The notes below the pieces were generated by a model. That model had not been told where the DNA came from and did not search any database. It saw nothing but the letters and a program-made list of their open reading frames with translations. Shown here piece after piece: positions 27,012 to 35,886 of a stretch of 64,000 nucleotides of DNA. This DNA comes from Paraburkholderia terricola (GTDB taxonomy: Bacteria; Pseudomonadota; Gammaproteobacteria; Burkholderiales; Burkholderiaceae). The stretch covers positions 1-64,000 of the forward strand of contig NZ_FRAB01000025.1 in assembly GCF_900142195.1 (NCBI RefSeq), in the 5' to 3' direction. Position 1 is the first letter of the stretch. Every line of letters begins with the position of its first letter. The position numbers were made by a program, and so were the translations under genes.

Positions 27012-27548
27012 CTACCGATTGAAGCGACGCGAGGGAGCGTCCCTCCCAGATTTGACCTTCTCGCGAAAGGCCGGATCCGGACTGTGTAGCCACTGCTGCA
27101 CCCGATGCGGACGAACATCGCCGGCCTGCAAGATGCGCTGCACGTGGCTGCGGCTGATCTGTTCAATCCCGCGCTCGACAGCGCGCGTCATGATCTCATC
27201 GAGCGTTGGGGTAACCCGACCGTGCGCGTCCTGGACCTCGCAGGCCAGCGCGATCAGTTGCAGCCGCGCTTCGTGCGTGATGCGCACCGGCCGACCGCAA
27301 CGCTCGCCCTCCCGGATACCTCGTGCACCTTGCCGCGCAATGCGCTGGCGCCACAAGCTGACCGTTTGAACGGACACGCCCAGTTCCTGCCCGATCGCTG
27401 CGCCTGAGTAGCCCTCATGCGCCATTAACGCGATGCGCGCCCGCGTCACATCACGCTGGGCCGCCGTCGTGCACCTGATCAGCGCCTGCAGCTCCTCTCT
27501 GTCCTTCCTGGCCAGCGTCACTGGCGTTGCATGACGACCTCGGCTCAT
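27012..27548 (-). pseudogene. IS630-family transposase, truncated N-terminal half
   Basis: About 178 residues: the helix-turn-helix region typical of IS630 (ARIALMAHEGYSGAAIGQEL, GVSVQTVSLWRQRIA) and the winged second helix set (GRVTPTLDEIMTRAVERG, ISRSHVQRIL). The frame leaves the family after PDPAFREKV, just where the catalytic DDE domain should begin, and stops after a short foreign tail. The catalytic half is missing. TAGTACAACATCCCGCAACT at 27582-27601 (reading leftward) next to TA could be the IS end. Confidence 0.85.
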
Positions 27549-27824
27549 GACGCCAGGATAAACCATGTAACTAATTATTAAAAGTAGTTGCGGGATGTTG
27601 TACTAGCATCTGCTCCACTAATGAGCCCCAGTCATAGCTTCAAGAAAGCAGGGCAACTTAATCTCTATGAAGAAATTCGATACAGTGAACAGCAACGTCC
27701 ATCCGGTCGACTGCGGCGGCACCGCGATGGATTGAGCCAGCCCCGAGCCGAACTCCGCACGCGCGCATTTCGGGCATCGTCACCTTGGGGGGTGCGCATA
27801 ACTTCCCAAGCAAAGGAGCAGAAT

Positions 27825-28349
27825 TTGGACACGAAGGTTTGCCGATCGGTTGCGCTAGCTGTTGCATTGGCAACGATTACTCTCCCTTTTGTGAGCCATG
27901 CCGCGTCTCCATTAAAGAGCCAAACCAATCCGGGTAACGTACAGACCGCTTCAGCAAAACAAGACGCAACCATGTCCAACAAATCAACCGCGCCGGCCCG
28001 AATCAGGCTGAGCTTCGACGGTAAGCAAGCGGTGGTGGAACTCAGCGACAACCCTGCCAGCCGCGACTTTGTTTCCATGCTGCCGCTAACGCTGAATTTC
28101 CGGGACTACAACGGAGTGGAGAAAGTAGCCTATCCTCCGCGCAAGCTCTCAACCACGGGCGCGCCGTTTGGATTGACACCCTCAGTGGGTGACTTTGCCT
28201 TGTATGCGCCGTGGGGAAACCTCGTGGCCTACTATCGCGGGTTTCGACACTCCAACGATCTACTCCATCTCGGTCGCTTCACTTCGGGCATAGAAGAACT
28301 GTCAAAGATGGAAGGCGAATTCAGCGTCCGTATTGAAGCCGTGCAGTAG
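27825..28349 (+). CDS. Exported cyclophilin-like fold protein
   Basis: 174 residues from a TTG start with AAGGAG upstream. A signal peptide (hydrophobic stretch in SVALAVALATITLPFVSHA) is followed by a linker and a compact domain: RIRLSFDGKQAVVELSDNPASRDFVSMLP, then GDFALYAPWGNLVAYYRGFRHSNDLLHLGRF in outline. This is the small cyclophilin-like fold group often found beside SDR and LysR genes in Burkholderiaceae. No catalytic role is known to me. An alternative start would be the internal Met at 27972, which would make it cytoplasmic. Confidence 0.75.
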   Translation: MDTKVCRSVALAVALATITLPFVSHAASPLKSQTNPGNVQTASAKQDATMSNKSTAPARIRLSFDGKQAVVELSDNPASRDFVSMLPLTLNFRDYNGVEKVAYPPRKLSTTGAPFGLTPSVGDFALYAPWGNLVAYYRGFRHSNDLLHLGRFTSGIEELSKMEGEFSVRIEAVQ

Positions 28350-28410
28350 TCGGCTTCTGCACCTTCGCTGCCCACTAGACTGCTCCCGCAACCATTCTTA
28401 GGTATCCAAC

Positions 28411-29154
28411 ATGATTGAAGATAAAGTCGTAATCATCACCGGTGCATCATCTGGAATCGGTGAAGCGACGGCCAAGCTGCTTGCACGCGACGGCGCCAAA
28501 CTGGTGCTAGGTGCACGCCGTATCGACAAGCTGGAGAAAATTGCCGTCGACATCCGTCACAACGGTGGCGTCGCCGTTTATCAGGCGTTGGACGTCACAC
28601 AACAATCAGCCAACGACGATATCGTAAAGCTGGCGCAAGATACCTTCGGCAAGGTCGACGTTATGTTTCTGAATGCGGGCGTGATGCCGAATTCACCGCT
28701 TTCTGCGCTGAAAACAGACGATTGGCATCAGATGGTTGACGTCAACGTGAAAGGTGTCCTGAATGGAGTCGCGGCAGTACTGCCTGTGTTCATGAAGCAG
28801 AAGTCTGGACACATCATCGCGACCTCTTCTGTCGCAGGCCTTAAAGCGTATCCCGGCGGCGCGGTCTACGGAGGAACGAAGTGGTTCGTGCGCGACTTCA
28901 TGGAAGTGCTCCGGATGGAGTCTGCCGCCGAAGGTACAAACATCCGGACTGCTACTATTTATCCCGCTGCCATCAATACTGAACTGTTGAAAACTATCAG
29001 CCAGAAGGAAACACTCGAGCAGATGCGAGGTGTGTACGACAAGTACGGAATCGCGCCAGAGCGCATCGCCAACGCGGTCGCTTTTGCCATAGACCAGCCC
29101 GAGGATACGACGGTCAACGAGATCACGGTCGGCCCAGCCAATCAACCTTGGTAA
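28411..29154 (+). CDS. Short-chain dehydrogenase/reductase
   Basis: 247-residue classical SDR: cofactor motif VIITGASSGIGEATAKLL, LNAGVMPNSPL, active-site Ser in IATSSVAGLKAYPGGAVYGGTKW with Tyr-x-x-x-Lys. The acidic/basic pattern after the first strand (GARRID) suggests NADP(H). It is intact, and closely related to the first half of the broken SDR at 25353. It lies 61 bp after the cyclophilin-like gene and is probably cotranscribed. Substrate unknown. Confidence 0.9.
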   Translation: MIEDKVVIITGASSGIGEATAKLLARDGAKLVLGARRIDKLEKIAVDIRHNGGVAVYQALDVTQQSANDDIVKLAQDTFGKVDVMFLNAGVMPNSPLSALKTDDWHQMVDVNVKGVLNGVAAVLPVFMKQKSGHIIATSSVAGLKAYPGGAVYGGTKWFVRDFMEVLRMESAAEGTNIRTATIYPAAINTELLKTISQKETLEQMRGVYDKYGIAPERIANAVAFAIDQPEDTTVNEITVGPANQPW

Positions 29155-29277
29155 GGCGAGAGAGATCGGTGGTGCCCGATTGCCGCGTTGATTACTTTCG
29201 TGCGCGAAGTTAGTTGGTGCTGCCGAATGCGTCACCGTTTCGGCCTGTCAGCACGGCTTCGGGCGCGCGTTGTTAAT

Positions 29278-30204
29278 TTATATTGCTGACCGCGACGTAG
29301 CTCGAAGCACGTCGAGAAAATGTGATACGAGCGGACTTGCTCGATTAGGGTCCCATATGACCCCGATGTCGGGAAAGCACATATCGGGCTCAACTCGCAC
29401 TTTCTCGAGCCCTTGCGACTGGTACAACTGCAATTCAGAGCCCAGCAGAACGGACAGGTAGTTGTTCTCGCCCATAAGAAGCTGTGCCCTGATGGATGAG
29501 CTTGCCTCGACGCAAGGCGTTGGAGGCGCCAGGCCTTGTGCCGCAAACGCGGCGTCGAAGATGCCCCGCATCACGGCGCCCGAAGGTGGAAGAAGCCACG
29601 AGTATTCGAGAAGCTCGCTCCATCGGGGCGCCCCATTCCGAAAGCATGGATGCCCTTGCCGCGCGACCATCTGCACGCTGTCGGGTATCAGCGCTTCGGT
29701 GGCAAATCCGGACCCGAGTGCGGTCGCTCCCAGTGCCGCAATAATCACGTCGATGCTTTGATTCGCGAGCATTTCCAGCAGCGTGGTGAATGGCGCTTCG
29801 ACAACGGAAACGAAGATGCCTGGACGAGTTCCCTGCAGGTTGGCGATTGCCTCAGGCAAAAGCACGCGAGGAAGACCAGTGCCCACGTGTAGCCGTCCAT
29901 GCAACCCCGACTGTACCGCCTTCAATTCTGCGTCTGTCCGATAGACGTCTCCCAGCACTCGCTCCGCGTGCAAACGCAGCACCTCGCCGGCCCAGGTCAA
30001 CTCAAGGCGGCGATTACGCAGAAAGACCGCATGCCCTACGACGCTTTCCAGATCGGATAACCAGTGGGACAACGCGGGTTGCGTCATATGCAAGCGGGTA
30101 GCTGCGGCTGTGATATTCCGCGTTTCATGAAGCGCCAGCAAAACTTCGAGGTGCCGCAGCTTCAGCTTGCGCGCCCATGGGACGCTGTTGAGGGTCTTCT
30201 CCAT
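29278..30204 (-). CDS. LysR-family transcriptional regulator
   Basis: 308 residues. Winged helix RHLEVLLALHETRNITAAATRLHMTQPALSHWLSDLE, then the effector-binding domain beginning GRLHVGTGLPRVLLPEAI. It is divergent from the GMC oxidoreductase gene at 30441, with a 236-bp intergenic region holding inverted and direct repeats suitable for LysR binding. It probably controls that gene. Confidence 0.88.
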   Translation of the reverse strand: MEKTLNSVPWARKLKLRHLEVLLALHETRNITAAATRLHMTQPALSHWLSDLESVVGHAVFLRNRRLELTWAGEVLRLHAERVLGDVYRTDAELKAVQSGLHGRLHVGTGLPRVLLPEAIANLQGTRPGIFVSVVEAPFTTLLEMLANQSIDVIIAALGATALGSGFATEALIPDSVQMVARQGHPCFRNGAPRWSELLEYSWLLPPSGAVMRGIFDAAFAAQGLAPPTPCVEASSSIRAQLLMGENNYLSVLLGSELQLYQSQGLEKVRVEPDMCFPDIGVIWDPNRASPLVSHFLDVLRATSRSAI

Positions 30205-30244
30205 CGATCAATCATCCCAGGTCATGCGTCATTGTTTATGGACG

Positions 30245-30297
30245 TATCCAGTTTATTCATTTCCCGGCCGCCCGGCCAACCTGGATAATTTCCCGGC
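30245..30297. promoter_or_regulatory. Repeat-rich control region between LysR and GMC genes
   Basis: TATCCAG (30245-30251) and CTGGATA (30281-30287) form a 7-bp inverted repeat. ATTTCCCGGC occurs twice, at 30259-30268 and 30288-30297. The layout in a divergent LysR spacer suggests operator half-sites. Confidence 0.5.
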
Positions 30298-30440
30298 GGT
30301 TAGATAAATGTGACTGCACGTCGAGCCTGATCAATTCGCAAGAGGTCCCCGACAGATGCAGTCGTCGTGCGGGCACCTGCCGTCAAGGTGCTCCACGGCA
30401 TATTGAAGTTCACGGCACCCGATCAGAAAGGTACATAACC

Positions 30441-32063
30441 ATGGAAGTCTACGACTACATCATCGTCGGTGCGGGGTCGGCCGGATGCGTCGTCGCTCGA
30501 ACGCTGACCGACAATCCCGCGAATAAAGTCTTGTTGCTGGAAGCGGGACCACCCTCGAACAAATTTTGGGTACACACGCCAGCAGGAATGGCGAAGCTCT
30601 ATTTCGACAAAAAGCTCAATTGGAACTACTTCACGGAGTCCATGCCCGCATTGCGCAACCGGAAGATGTACTGGCCGCGTGGCAAAGGCCTGGGCGGATC
30701 GAGTTCCATCAACGGCATGATTTATATCCGGGGCCATAGGAACGATTTCGATAACTGGAGGAATCTTGGCAATCCAGGGTGGGGTTACGACGACGTCTTG
30801 CCATATTTCAGGCAGATCGAGCATAACGAGCGTGGAGCCGATGAATACCGCGGCGCTGCCGGCCCGCTGTGGATCAGCGATCCGGCTTTGAAGGCTCCCA
30901 GCTCGTTTGATTTTATAGCGTCCGCCGAACGTATTGGAATTCCACGCACAGAGGACCTGAACGGTGCGCTTCACGATGGCGTCGGTTTCATGCAGCACAC
31001 CATTCGTGATGGACGGCGCCAGTCGGCATACGTCGCTTTCATCGAGCCCGTTCTTGATCGCCCAAATCTGACCGTTCGCACGGACTGCGCGGTCAATCGC
31101 GTTCTGATTGACGGCAACCGGCAGGCGACAGGCGTCGAAGTTCTCCGCGGCGGACAGCTTCAGTCGATCGCTGCCGCGAAGGAGGTCATCCTGTCAGCGG
31201 GCTCGTTAAATTCTCCTCAAGTGCTCATGCTTTCCGGCGTGGGGCCCGGGGCGGAACTCAAGCGGCATGGTATCCAGCAGATTGCCGACGTTCCAGGCGT
31301 GGGTCGAAATCTGCAGGATCACTTTTATGTGCACACCACATTTACGTCGACGGCATCGAGTTCGTATAACCGCAATATCCGTGGCCTTTGGAAGTACCTC
31401 GAAGGTGCTCGCTATCTGCTGACGCGCAACGGTTACCTTGCGTTAGGCTCGTCACAGGTCGCCGCATTCGTGAAGAGTGGCCCCGAGGTCGAGTACGCCG
31501 ATCTTCAGATCAGCTTCCGGCCAATGACCTTCACTTACCACGCGAGCGGACACGTCGAAGTGGACCGGCAACCGGGCTTGGGCGTCTCGGCATTCATATT
31601 ACGTCCTCGTACAACCGGCGCAGTGACGCTTCGGTCCGCCAACCCCGCCGACGCGCCCGTGTTCACGCCAAATTTTCTGACGAACGAGGACGACATCCGC
31701 GTCATGATGAGTGGTGTCCGGCAGATTCGTCAGATCATGGCTACGGAGCCCATTGCTTCACGAGTTGTGAGCGAACATTTACCTGGGGCGCAGGTTCGAA
31801 GCGGTAAGCAATTGCTGGATTTCATGGCGGAAACCGGTAATACGGCTTCTCATCAAAGCGGCACCTGCAAGATGGGACGTGACATGCTCTCGGTTGTGGA
31901 CGAGCGACTCCGTGTACGCGGCGTGGAACGGCTACGCGTGGTGGACGCTTCGATCATGCCTCACGTCACGTCGGGCAACACCAACGCACCAACGCTCATG
32001 ATCGGCGCCAAGGGCGCTGACATGATTGCACAGGACGCTGTTGCGCGCCGCCCGATTGACTAG
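30441..32063 (+). CDS. GMC-family FAD-dependent oxidoreductase (alcohol/choline dehydrogenase-like)
   Basis: 540 residues. FAD-binding DYIIVGAGSAGCVVARTL at the N-terminus, the GMC signature in YWPRGKGLGGSSSINGMIYIRGH, and the C-terminal catalytic His in SHQSGTCKMG with GNTNAPTLMIGAKGADMI. Length and motifs fit the BetA/AlkJ group that oxidises primary alcohols to aldehydes, passing electrons to quinone or another acceptor. The ALDH at 34165 could take the aldehyde onward. AAAGGTACATAACC precedes the ATG. Confidence 0.9.
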   Translation: MEVYDYIIVGAGSAGCVVARTLTDNPANKVLLLEAGPPSNKFWVHTPAGMAKLYFDKKLNWNYFTESMPALRNRKMYWPRGKGLGGSSSINGMIYIRGHRNDFDNWRNLGNPGWGYDDVLPYFRQIEHNERGADEYRGAAGPLWISDPALKAPSSFDFIASAERIGIPRTEDLNGALHDGVGFMQHTIRDGRRQSAYVAFIEPVLDRPNLTVRTDCAVNRVLIDGNRQATGVEVLRGGQLQSIAAAKEVILSAGSLNSPQVLMLSGVGPGAELKRHGIQQIADVPGVGRNLQDHFYVHTTFTSTASSSYNRNIRGLWKYLEGARYLLTRNGYLALGSSQVAAFVKSGPEVEYADLQISFRPMTFTYHASGHVEVDRQPGLGVSAFILRPRTTGAVTLRSANPADAPVFTPNFLTNEDDIRVMMSGVRQIRQIMATEPIASRVVSEHLPGAQVRSGKQLLDFMAETGNTASHQSGTCKMGRDMLSVVDERLRVRGVERLRVVDASIMPHVTSGNTNAPTLMIGAKGADMIAQDAVARRPID

Positions 32064-32205
32064 CGAAGCCAGGCTGGCGTGCGATGATGAACATGATCGC
32101 CGCTTTCGTCGTCTGTTGAAAGACGGCGCCGCTGTGCGGCGGCACCGTTCTCCGAGTCGAGCAAGTGGATTTCCCGACAACCGCGACATCCGCGACGTCC
32201 GCTGG

Positions 32206-33390
32206 CTAGAACAACGTCATAACACCCGCGATCGCACCGAATTGACTGTGACCGTAGTTAGGCGAGACGTTTCCGGGCGCGCCGCCCTGCGTTTGGTTCG
32301 GCCCATACGGATCGATGTAGCCATTGCCGAGCCCGAGATTGGAAGTCGAGCTGTTGTGCAGATACGCAAGCTCTGTATAAAAGAACGTCCGTTTCGATAA
32401 GTTGTACGTCCCTCCGAGCGTGTACATTGTCGCGTTGCCGTTGCCACCGTTTGCATTCGCGTGGAATACGGCGCCTGTCACATAAGCAGCAGGGTTGATT
32501 CTGTAGCCAAGACCGATCCACTCATGATCCACTGCTGTCGGCACACCGCGCACGCCGGATGGCAAGGTTCCGCTCGCGACGCCGTAGCTCGATAATGATG
32601 CGTCCGGCGCGCTCAGATGCTGATAGCCGGCATAGGCTTTCAGCGGTCCCCACATGTAGGTGGCGCCGGCCAGCGCAGACCGTGAACTCACATACACATT
32701 GCTGAATTTCCCGTTCGGGTCGCGCGTTTCATCGTAGATCGCGAGCAGTTCGATATTGCTGCCGTTGTACACCGCCTTGATGCCGTCGGCGCGTCCCTGT
32801 GCGCCCCCAAGCTGGTTCGGCCCCGAACCCGAAACTCCAGTGCTCGACGCTGCCGTATTCCAGCCGTTCGCATTGTTCGTAACATCGTACTGCCCCTTCA
32901 GCGCGAAGCCGCCAATAGTGGGCGACGAGTACTCCATCCCATTTCCCGCCTGGGACCAGTTGCGGCCACGCACCAGCGTGGAGAGCGCGAACTGCTGGAA
33001 GACCTGCGGATCGAGATCGTAACTGTCCTGCATGATTTCGCCGGCGCCCAGATTGCCCATCTTGAACGTCCCGTACCGGTCGTTGGCCACGCCAACCCAT
33101 GCATGGCGCCCGAACAGGCCACCGTTCTGAACGGCTCCGTTAAGCGTGTTGATCCCGCTTTCGAGCTTGAAAATCGCGCTATTGCCCCCTCCAAGATCCT
33201 CCGTGCCCTGGATGCCCCACCACGACTCTCCAAAACTCCCGCTCTCCGCCCCGATCAGGTGACCGTCGGCGCGGCCGCTCCAATAGGTCAATCCGTTATC
33301 GATACGGCCGTACAGCGTGACGCTGCTTTGTGCATGCCCGATTGCCGCGAATGCAAGCAGCAAAAGCCCAATAGTCCCCTTTGTTTTCAT
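32206..33390 (-). CDS. Burkholderia-type general porin
   Basis: 394 residues with a signal peptide (GLLLLAFAAIGHA, cleavage before QSSVTLYGRIDNG). The mature part is a 16-strand trimeric porin of the betaproteobacterial OmpC-like family, with the usual GxxGRHAWVGVANDRYGTFKMG turn, alternating beta strands and a terminal Phe for the assembly machinery. It would let the substrate of this locus cross the outer membrane. A 7-bp inverted repeat lies 180 bp upstream. Confidence 0.92.
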   Translation of the reverse strand: MKTKGTIGLLLLAFAAIGHAQSSVTLYGRIDNGLTYWSGRADGHLIGAESGSFGESWWGIQGTEDLGGGNSAIFKLESGINTLNGAVQNGGLFGRHAWVGVANDRYGTFKMGNLGAGEIMQDSYDLDPQVFQQFALSTLVRGRNWSQAGNGMEYSSPTIGGFALKGQYDVTNNANGWNTAASSTGVSGSGPNQLGGAQGRADGIKAVYNGSNIELLAIYDETRDPNGKFSNVYVSSRSALAGATYMWGPLKAYAGYQHLSAPDASLSSYGVASGTLPSGVRGVPTAVDHEWIGLGYRINPAAYVTGAVFHANANGGNGNATMYTLGGTYNLSKRTFFYTELAYLHNSSTSNLGLGNGYIDPYGPNQTQGGAPGNVSPNYGHSQFGAIAGVMTLF

Positions 33391-33572
33391 GCGACTTCCT
33401 CAGTTGACGTGTCTCCATCCCGATAGACAGGGCCTGCAACGAGCCCTCTCCTTGTCGATCCGCGCTGACGCAGCTCGTGGCGAACTATATTTATCGAGGA
33501 GTCGTTTTGTGATTTAGAGAAACCGCTAATCAGAATCCTGTTGAGTGTTCTTTTTTTCTCTTCGACCTTGCG

Positions 33573-33590
33573 CGTTATGACCACATAACG
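33573..33590. promoter_or_regulatory. Inverted repeat upstream of the porin gene
   Basis: CGTTATG-ACCA-CATAACG is a perfect 7-bp inverted repeat with a 4-bp centre. It differs from both IclR-type elements of the window. Possible operator; protein unknown. Confidence 0.45.
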
Positions 33591-33904
33591 TGACCACAAT
33601 CGCCGGACGAGCTCGATGCGTCGTTGGGGCAACTGCAACTGATCGAGTCGGCTGAGGTTGGGCGAACGCACGCGCCAACAGTACCAGCGCGAGTACCAGC
33701 ACGATCCGCTTTCGTCATCGGACGTTGTTGTTGCAAACAAGCAACTTCAACGGTCGAGATTTCCGCTCTGTGCTAACCCCACGATGACTGCATCAAGCCG
33801 TGAACAGCCTTGTTTCTTGACCAGTTGACTACGCGCGGTCAATACGGCGTCGACGATACGCCGGCGGTGCGATTGGGGCGTGGCGCCGCACCTCCGACAC
33901 CTTC

Positions 33905-33952
33905 GTTCCGATCATCGGAACTGATACTGATCATCAAAATACATGCTAGTAT
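33905..33952 (+). promoter_or_regulatory. Palindromic IclR-type operator and extended -10 promoter of the ALDH-MFS unit
   Basis: GTTCCGATCATCGGAAC (33905-33921) is a perfect 17-bp palindrome. Two bases later ATACTG (33924-33929) takes the -35 place, and TGC-TAGTAT puts the -10 at 33947-33952, exactly 42 bp from the operator start. The same layout recurs before three other units of the locus. The rest of 33391-34164 shows no gene. Confidence 0.75.
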
Positions 33953-34164
33953 GAATCACACCTGCTCGATAAATCGTGCTCGTCACCATTGTTCTCAGGC
34001 CGCGCATTTAGTCAGACAAAGAAAACACCATAAATCGACACGAAGTAGTGGATCGTTGTTCAGGAGCAGATGTGCGTGGAGGGAACGAGCATGAGAACTC
34101 CATGTTGATACTGCTGACGTCAGGGGTCCACGCCACGATCGATATTCATTAGGAGATTGAAATA

Positions 34165-35664
34165 ATGTCGTCTTCATCAGGAGCTCAATCACCTGTCAGC
34201 GCTGGGCATAGAAAGGCGCTTGACTGGCTGAATTCCGGCCCTAAGCGGCTGCTAATCGGTGGCGAATGGGTCGAAGCAGTATCGGGCCGGAGATTCACGA
34301 CGAGTGACCCGGCAACGGAAGAAATACTCGCTGAAGTTGCCGAAGCGGATAGCGCCGACATCGACAGGGCGGTGATTGCCGCACGCAAGGCGTTCGAATC
34401 CAGTACCTGGAGCGGCATCTCTCCTCACACACGCGCCCGCTATTTGCTCAGGATTGCGGACACGATCGAGCAGCATGCGGAAGAACTGGCGGTGCTCGAA
34501 ACCCTCGACATGGGCAGTCCTGTCGCGGCCTCTCTCGGTCGGGTGGGTGCAGCTGCTGATCTGTTCCGCTACTACGCCGGCTGGGTCACGAAAATCCACG
34601 GCACGACCAGTCCAACAGACGACTCTCGATTCATCTACATGCTGCGGGAGCCGATGGGCGTGTGCGCGCTGATTAATGCCTGGAATGTGCCGATCGTCAT
34701 GGCGGCGTCCAAGCTTGGCCCGGCATTGGCGTGCGGCAACACCGCTATCCTGAAGCCGGCCGAACAGGCGCCGCTTTCCACTGTGCGCCTTGCGGAACTG
34801 ATCCATGAACTGGGTCTGCCACCGGGTGTGGTCAACGTCGTCCCCGGGTTTGGAGCAACCGCCGGCGCGGCGATGTCGGCTCATCCCGACATCGACAAGA
34901 TCGCTTTCACCGGCTCCACCGGCGTCGGAAAACAGATCTTGCAGGCGTCTGCGGGAAATATGAAGAAAGTGACGCTCGAGCTTGGCGGCAAGTCACCCAA
35001 CATCATTTTCCCCGACGCCGATCTGGACAAGGCCGTCGAGGCGGCCGTCGTCGCGTTTTGTCGAAATTCTGGCCAGATTTGCTCGGCGGGCACGCGCCTG
35101 TTCGTACACGAAAGCCTGCACGATGAAATCGCGGAGCGCGTTTCGGCTATCGCGTCGCAGTACCGGATCGGTTCGCCGTTACTGCACGATACCCAAATGG
35201 GTCCGCTTGTCTCCCAAAGGCAAATGGAGCGCGTGCTTTCCTACGTCGACTCGGGCAAGTCAGATGGAGCACGCCTGAACATCGGCGGCCAGCGCGTCGG
35301 CAACGTCGGGTATTTCGTACAGCCCACGGTGTTTTCCAATGTCTCCAACGACATGCGGATCGCGCAAGAAGAGATCTTCGGCCCCGTGCTGTCGATCATT
35401 CCGTTTCGTGACGAAGAGGACGCCGTTCTCAAGGGCAACGATACGCTGTATGGGCTGGCGGCAGCTGTCTGGACGCGCGACATCGGCCGGGCGCACCGCA
35501 TCGCACGGGCGCTCAAATCCGGCCGCGTCTGGATCAACACCTATGCGGAAACCGACGCGGTGATGTCGATCGGCGGATACAAGCAGTCAGGTTACGGGCG
35601 AGAAATGGGCGCCGAGTCGATCGAAGCGTACACCCAGACGAAATCGGTTCTCATGCGCCTTTGA
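34165..35664 (+). CDS. NAD(P)-dependent aldehyde dehydrogenase
   Basis: 499-residue ALDH. NAWNVPIVMAASKLGPALACGN, GSTGVGKQIL, catalytic Glu in LELGGKSPNIIFPDADL (about 272) and catalytic Cys in RNSGQICSAGTRLFV (about 306). It is closest in pattern to the betaine-aldehyde/phenylacetaldehyde/(2-hydroxy)muconic group of ALDHs. AGGAGATTGAAATA precedes the ATG. It is the first gene after a strong IclR-type operator, and the transporter gene follows after 220 bp. Confidence 0.9.
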   Translation: MSSSSGAQSPVSAGHRKALDWLNSGPKRLLIGGEWVEAVSGRRFTTSDPATEEILAEVAEADSADIDRAVIAARKAFESSTWSGISPHTRARYLLRIADTIEQHAEELAVLETLDMGSPVAASLGRVGAAADLFRYYAGWVTKIHGTTSPTDDSRFIYMLREPMGVCALINAWNVPIVMAASKLGPALACGNTAILKPAEQAPLSTVRLAELIHELGLPPGVVNVVPGFGATAGAAMSAHPDIDKIAFTGSTGVGKQILQASAGNMKKVTLELGGKSPNIIFPDADLDKAVEAAVVAFCRNSGQICSAGTRLFVHESLHDEIAERVSAIASQYRIGSPLLHDTQMGPLVSQRQMERVLSYVDSGKSDGARLNIGGQRVGNVGYFVQPTVFSNVSNDMRIAQEEIFGPVLSIIPFRDEEDAVLKGNDTLYGLAAAVWTRDIGRAHRIARALKSGRVWINTYAETDAVMSIGGYKQSGYGREMGAESIEAYTQTKSVLMRL

Positions 35665-35886
35665 TTGACAGCGGTCGCCAGCTTGCAATCGCGCAAGCCC
35701 GTCGCAGTTATTTTGCGCTGCGAAATGTTGTCGACGCGGGTCCGGCGCAATAGCGGCTCTGGCCCCGCGCGGCATCCCGGACAGAGCCGGCAGGCGCTTT
35801 GCGTCTGCTGGCCACCCGCTTTCGCGTAAGTCATCTGTTCGCAATATGCATTAGCAAAACCAACCCAAAAATTGGGGGAGACAAAA

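Noticed and set aside
26705..27166. A 153-residue minus-strand frame rich in Ser and Cys
   Set aside because: Composition is unlike its neighbours, it overlaps the transposase fragment and shows no motif.
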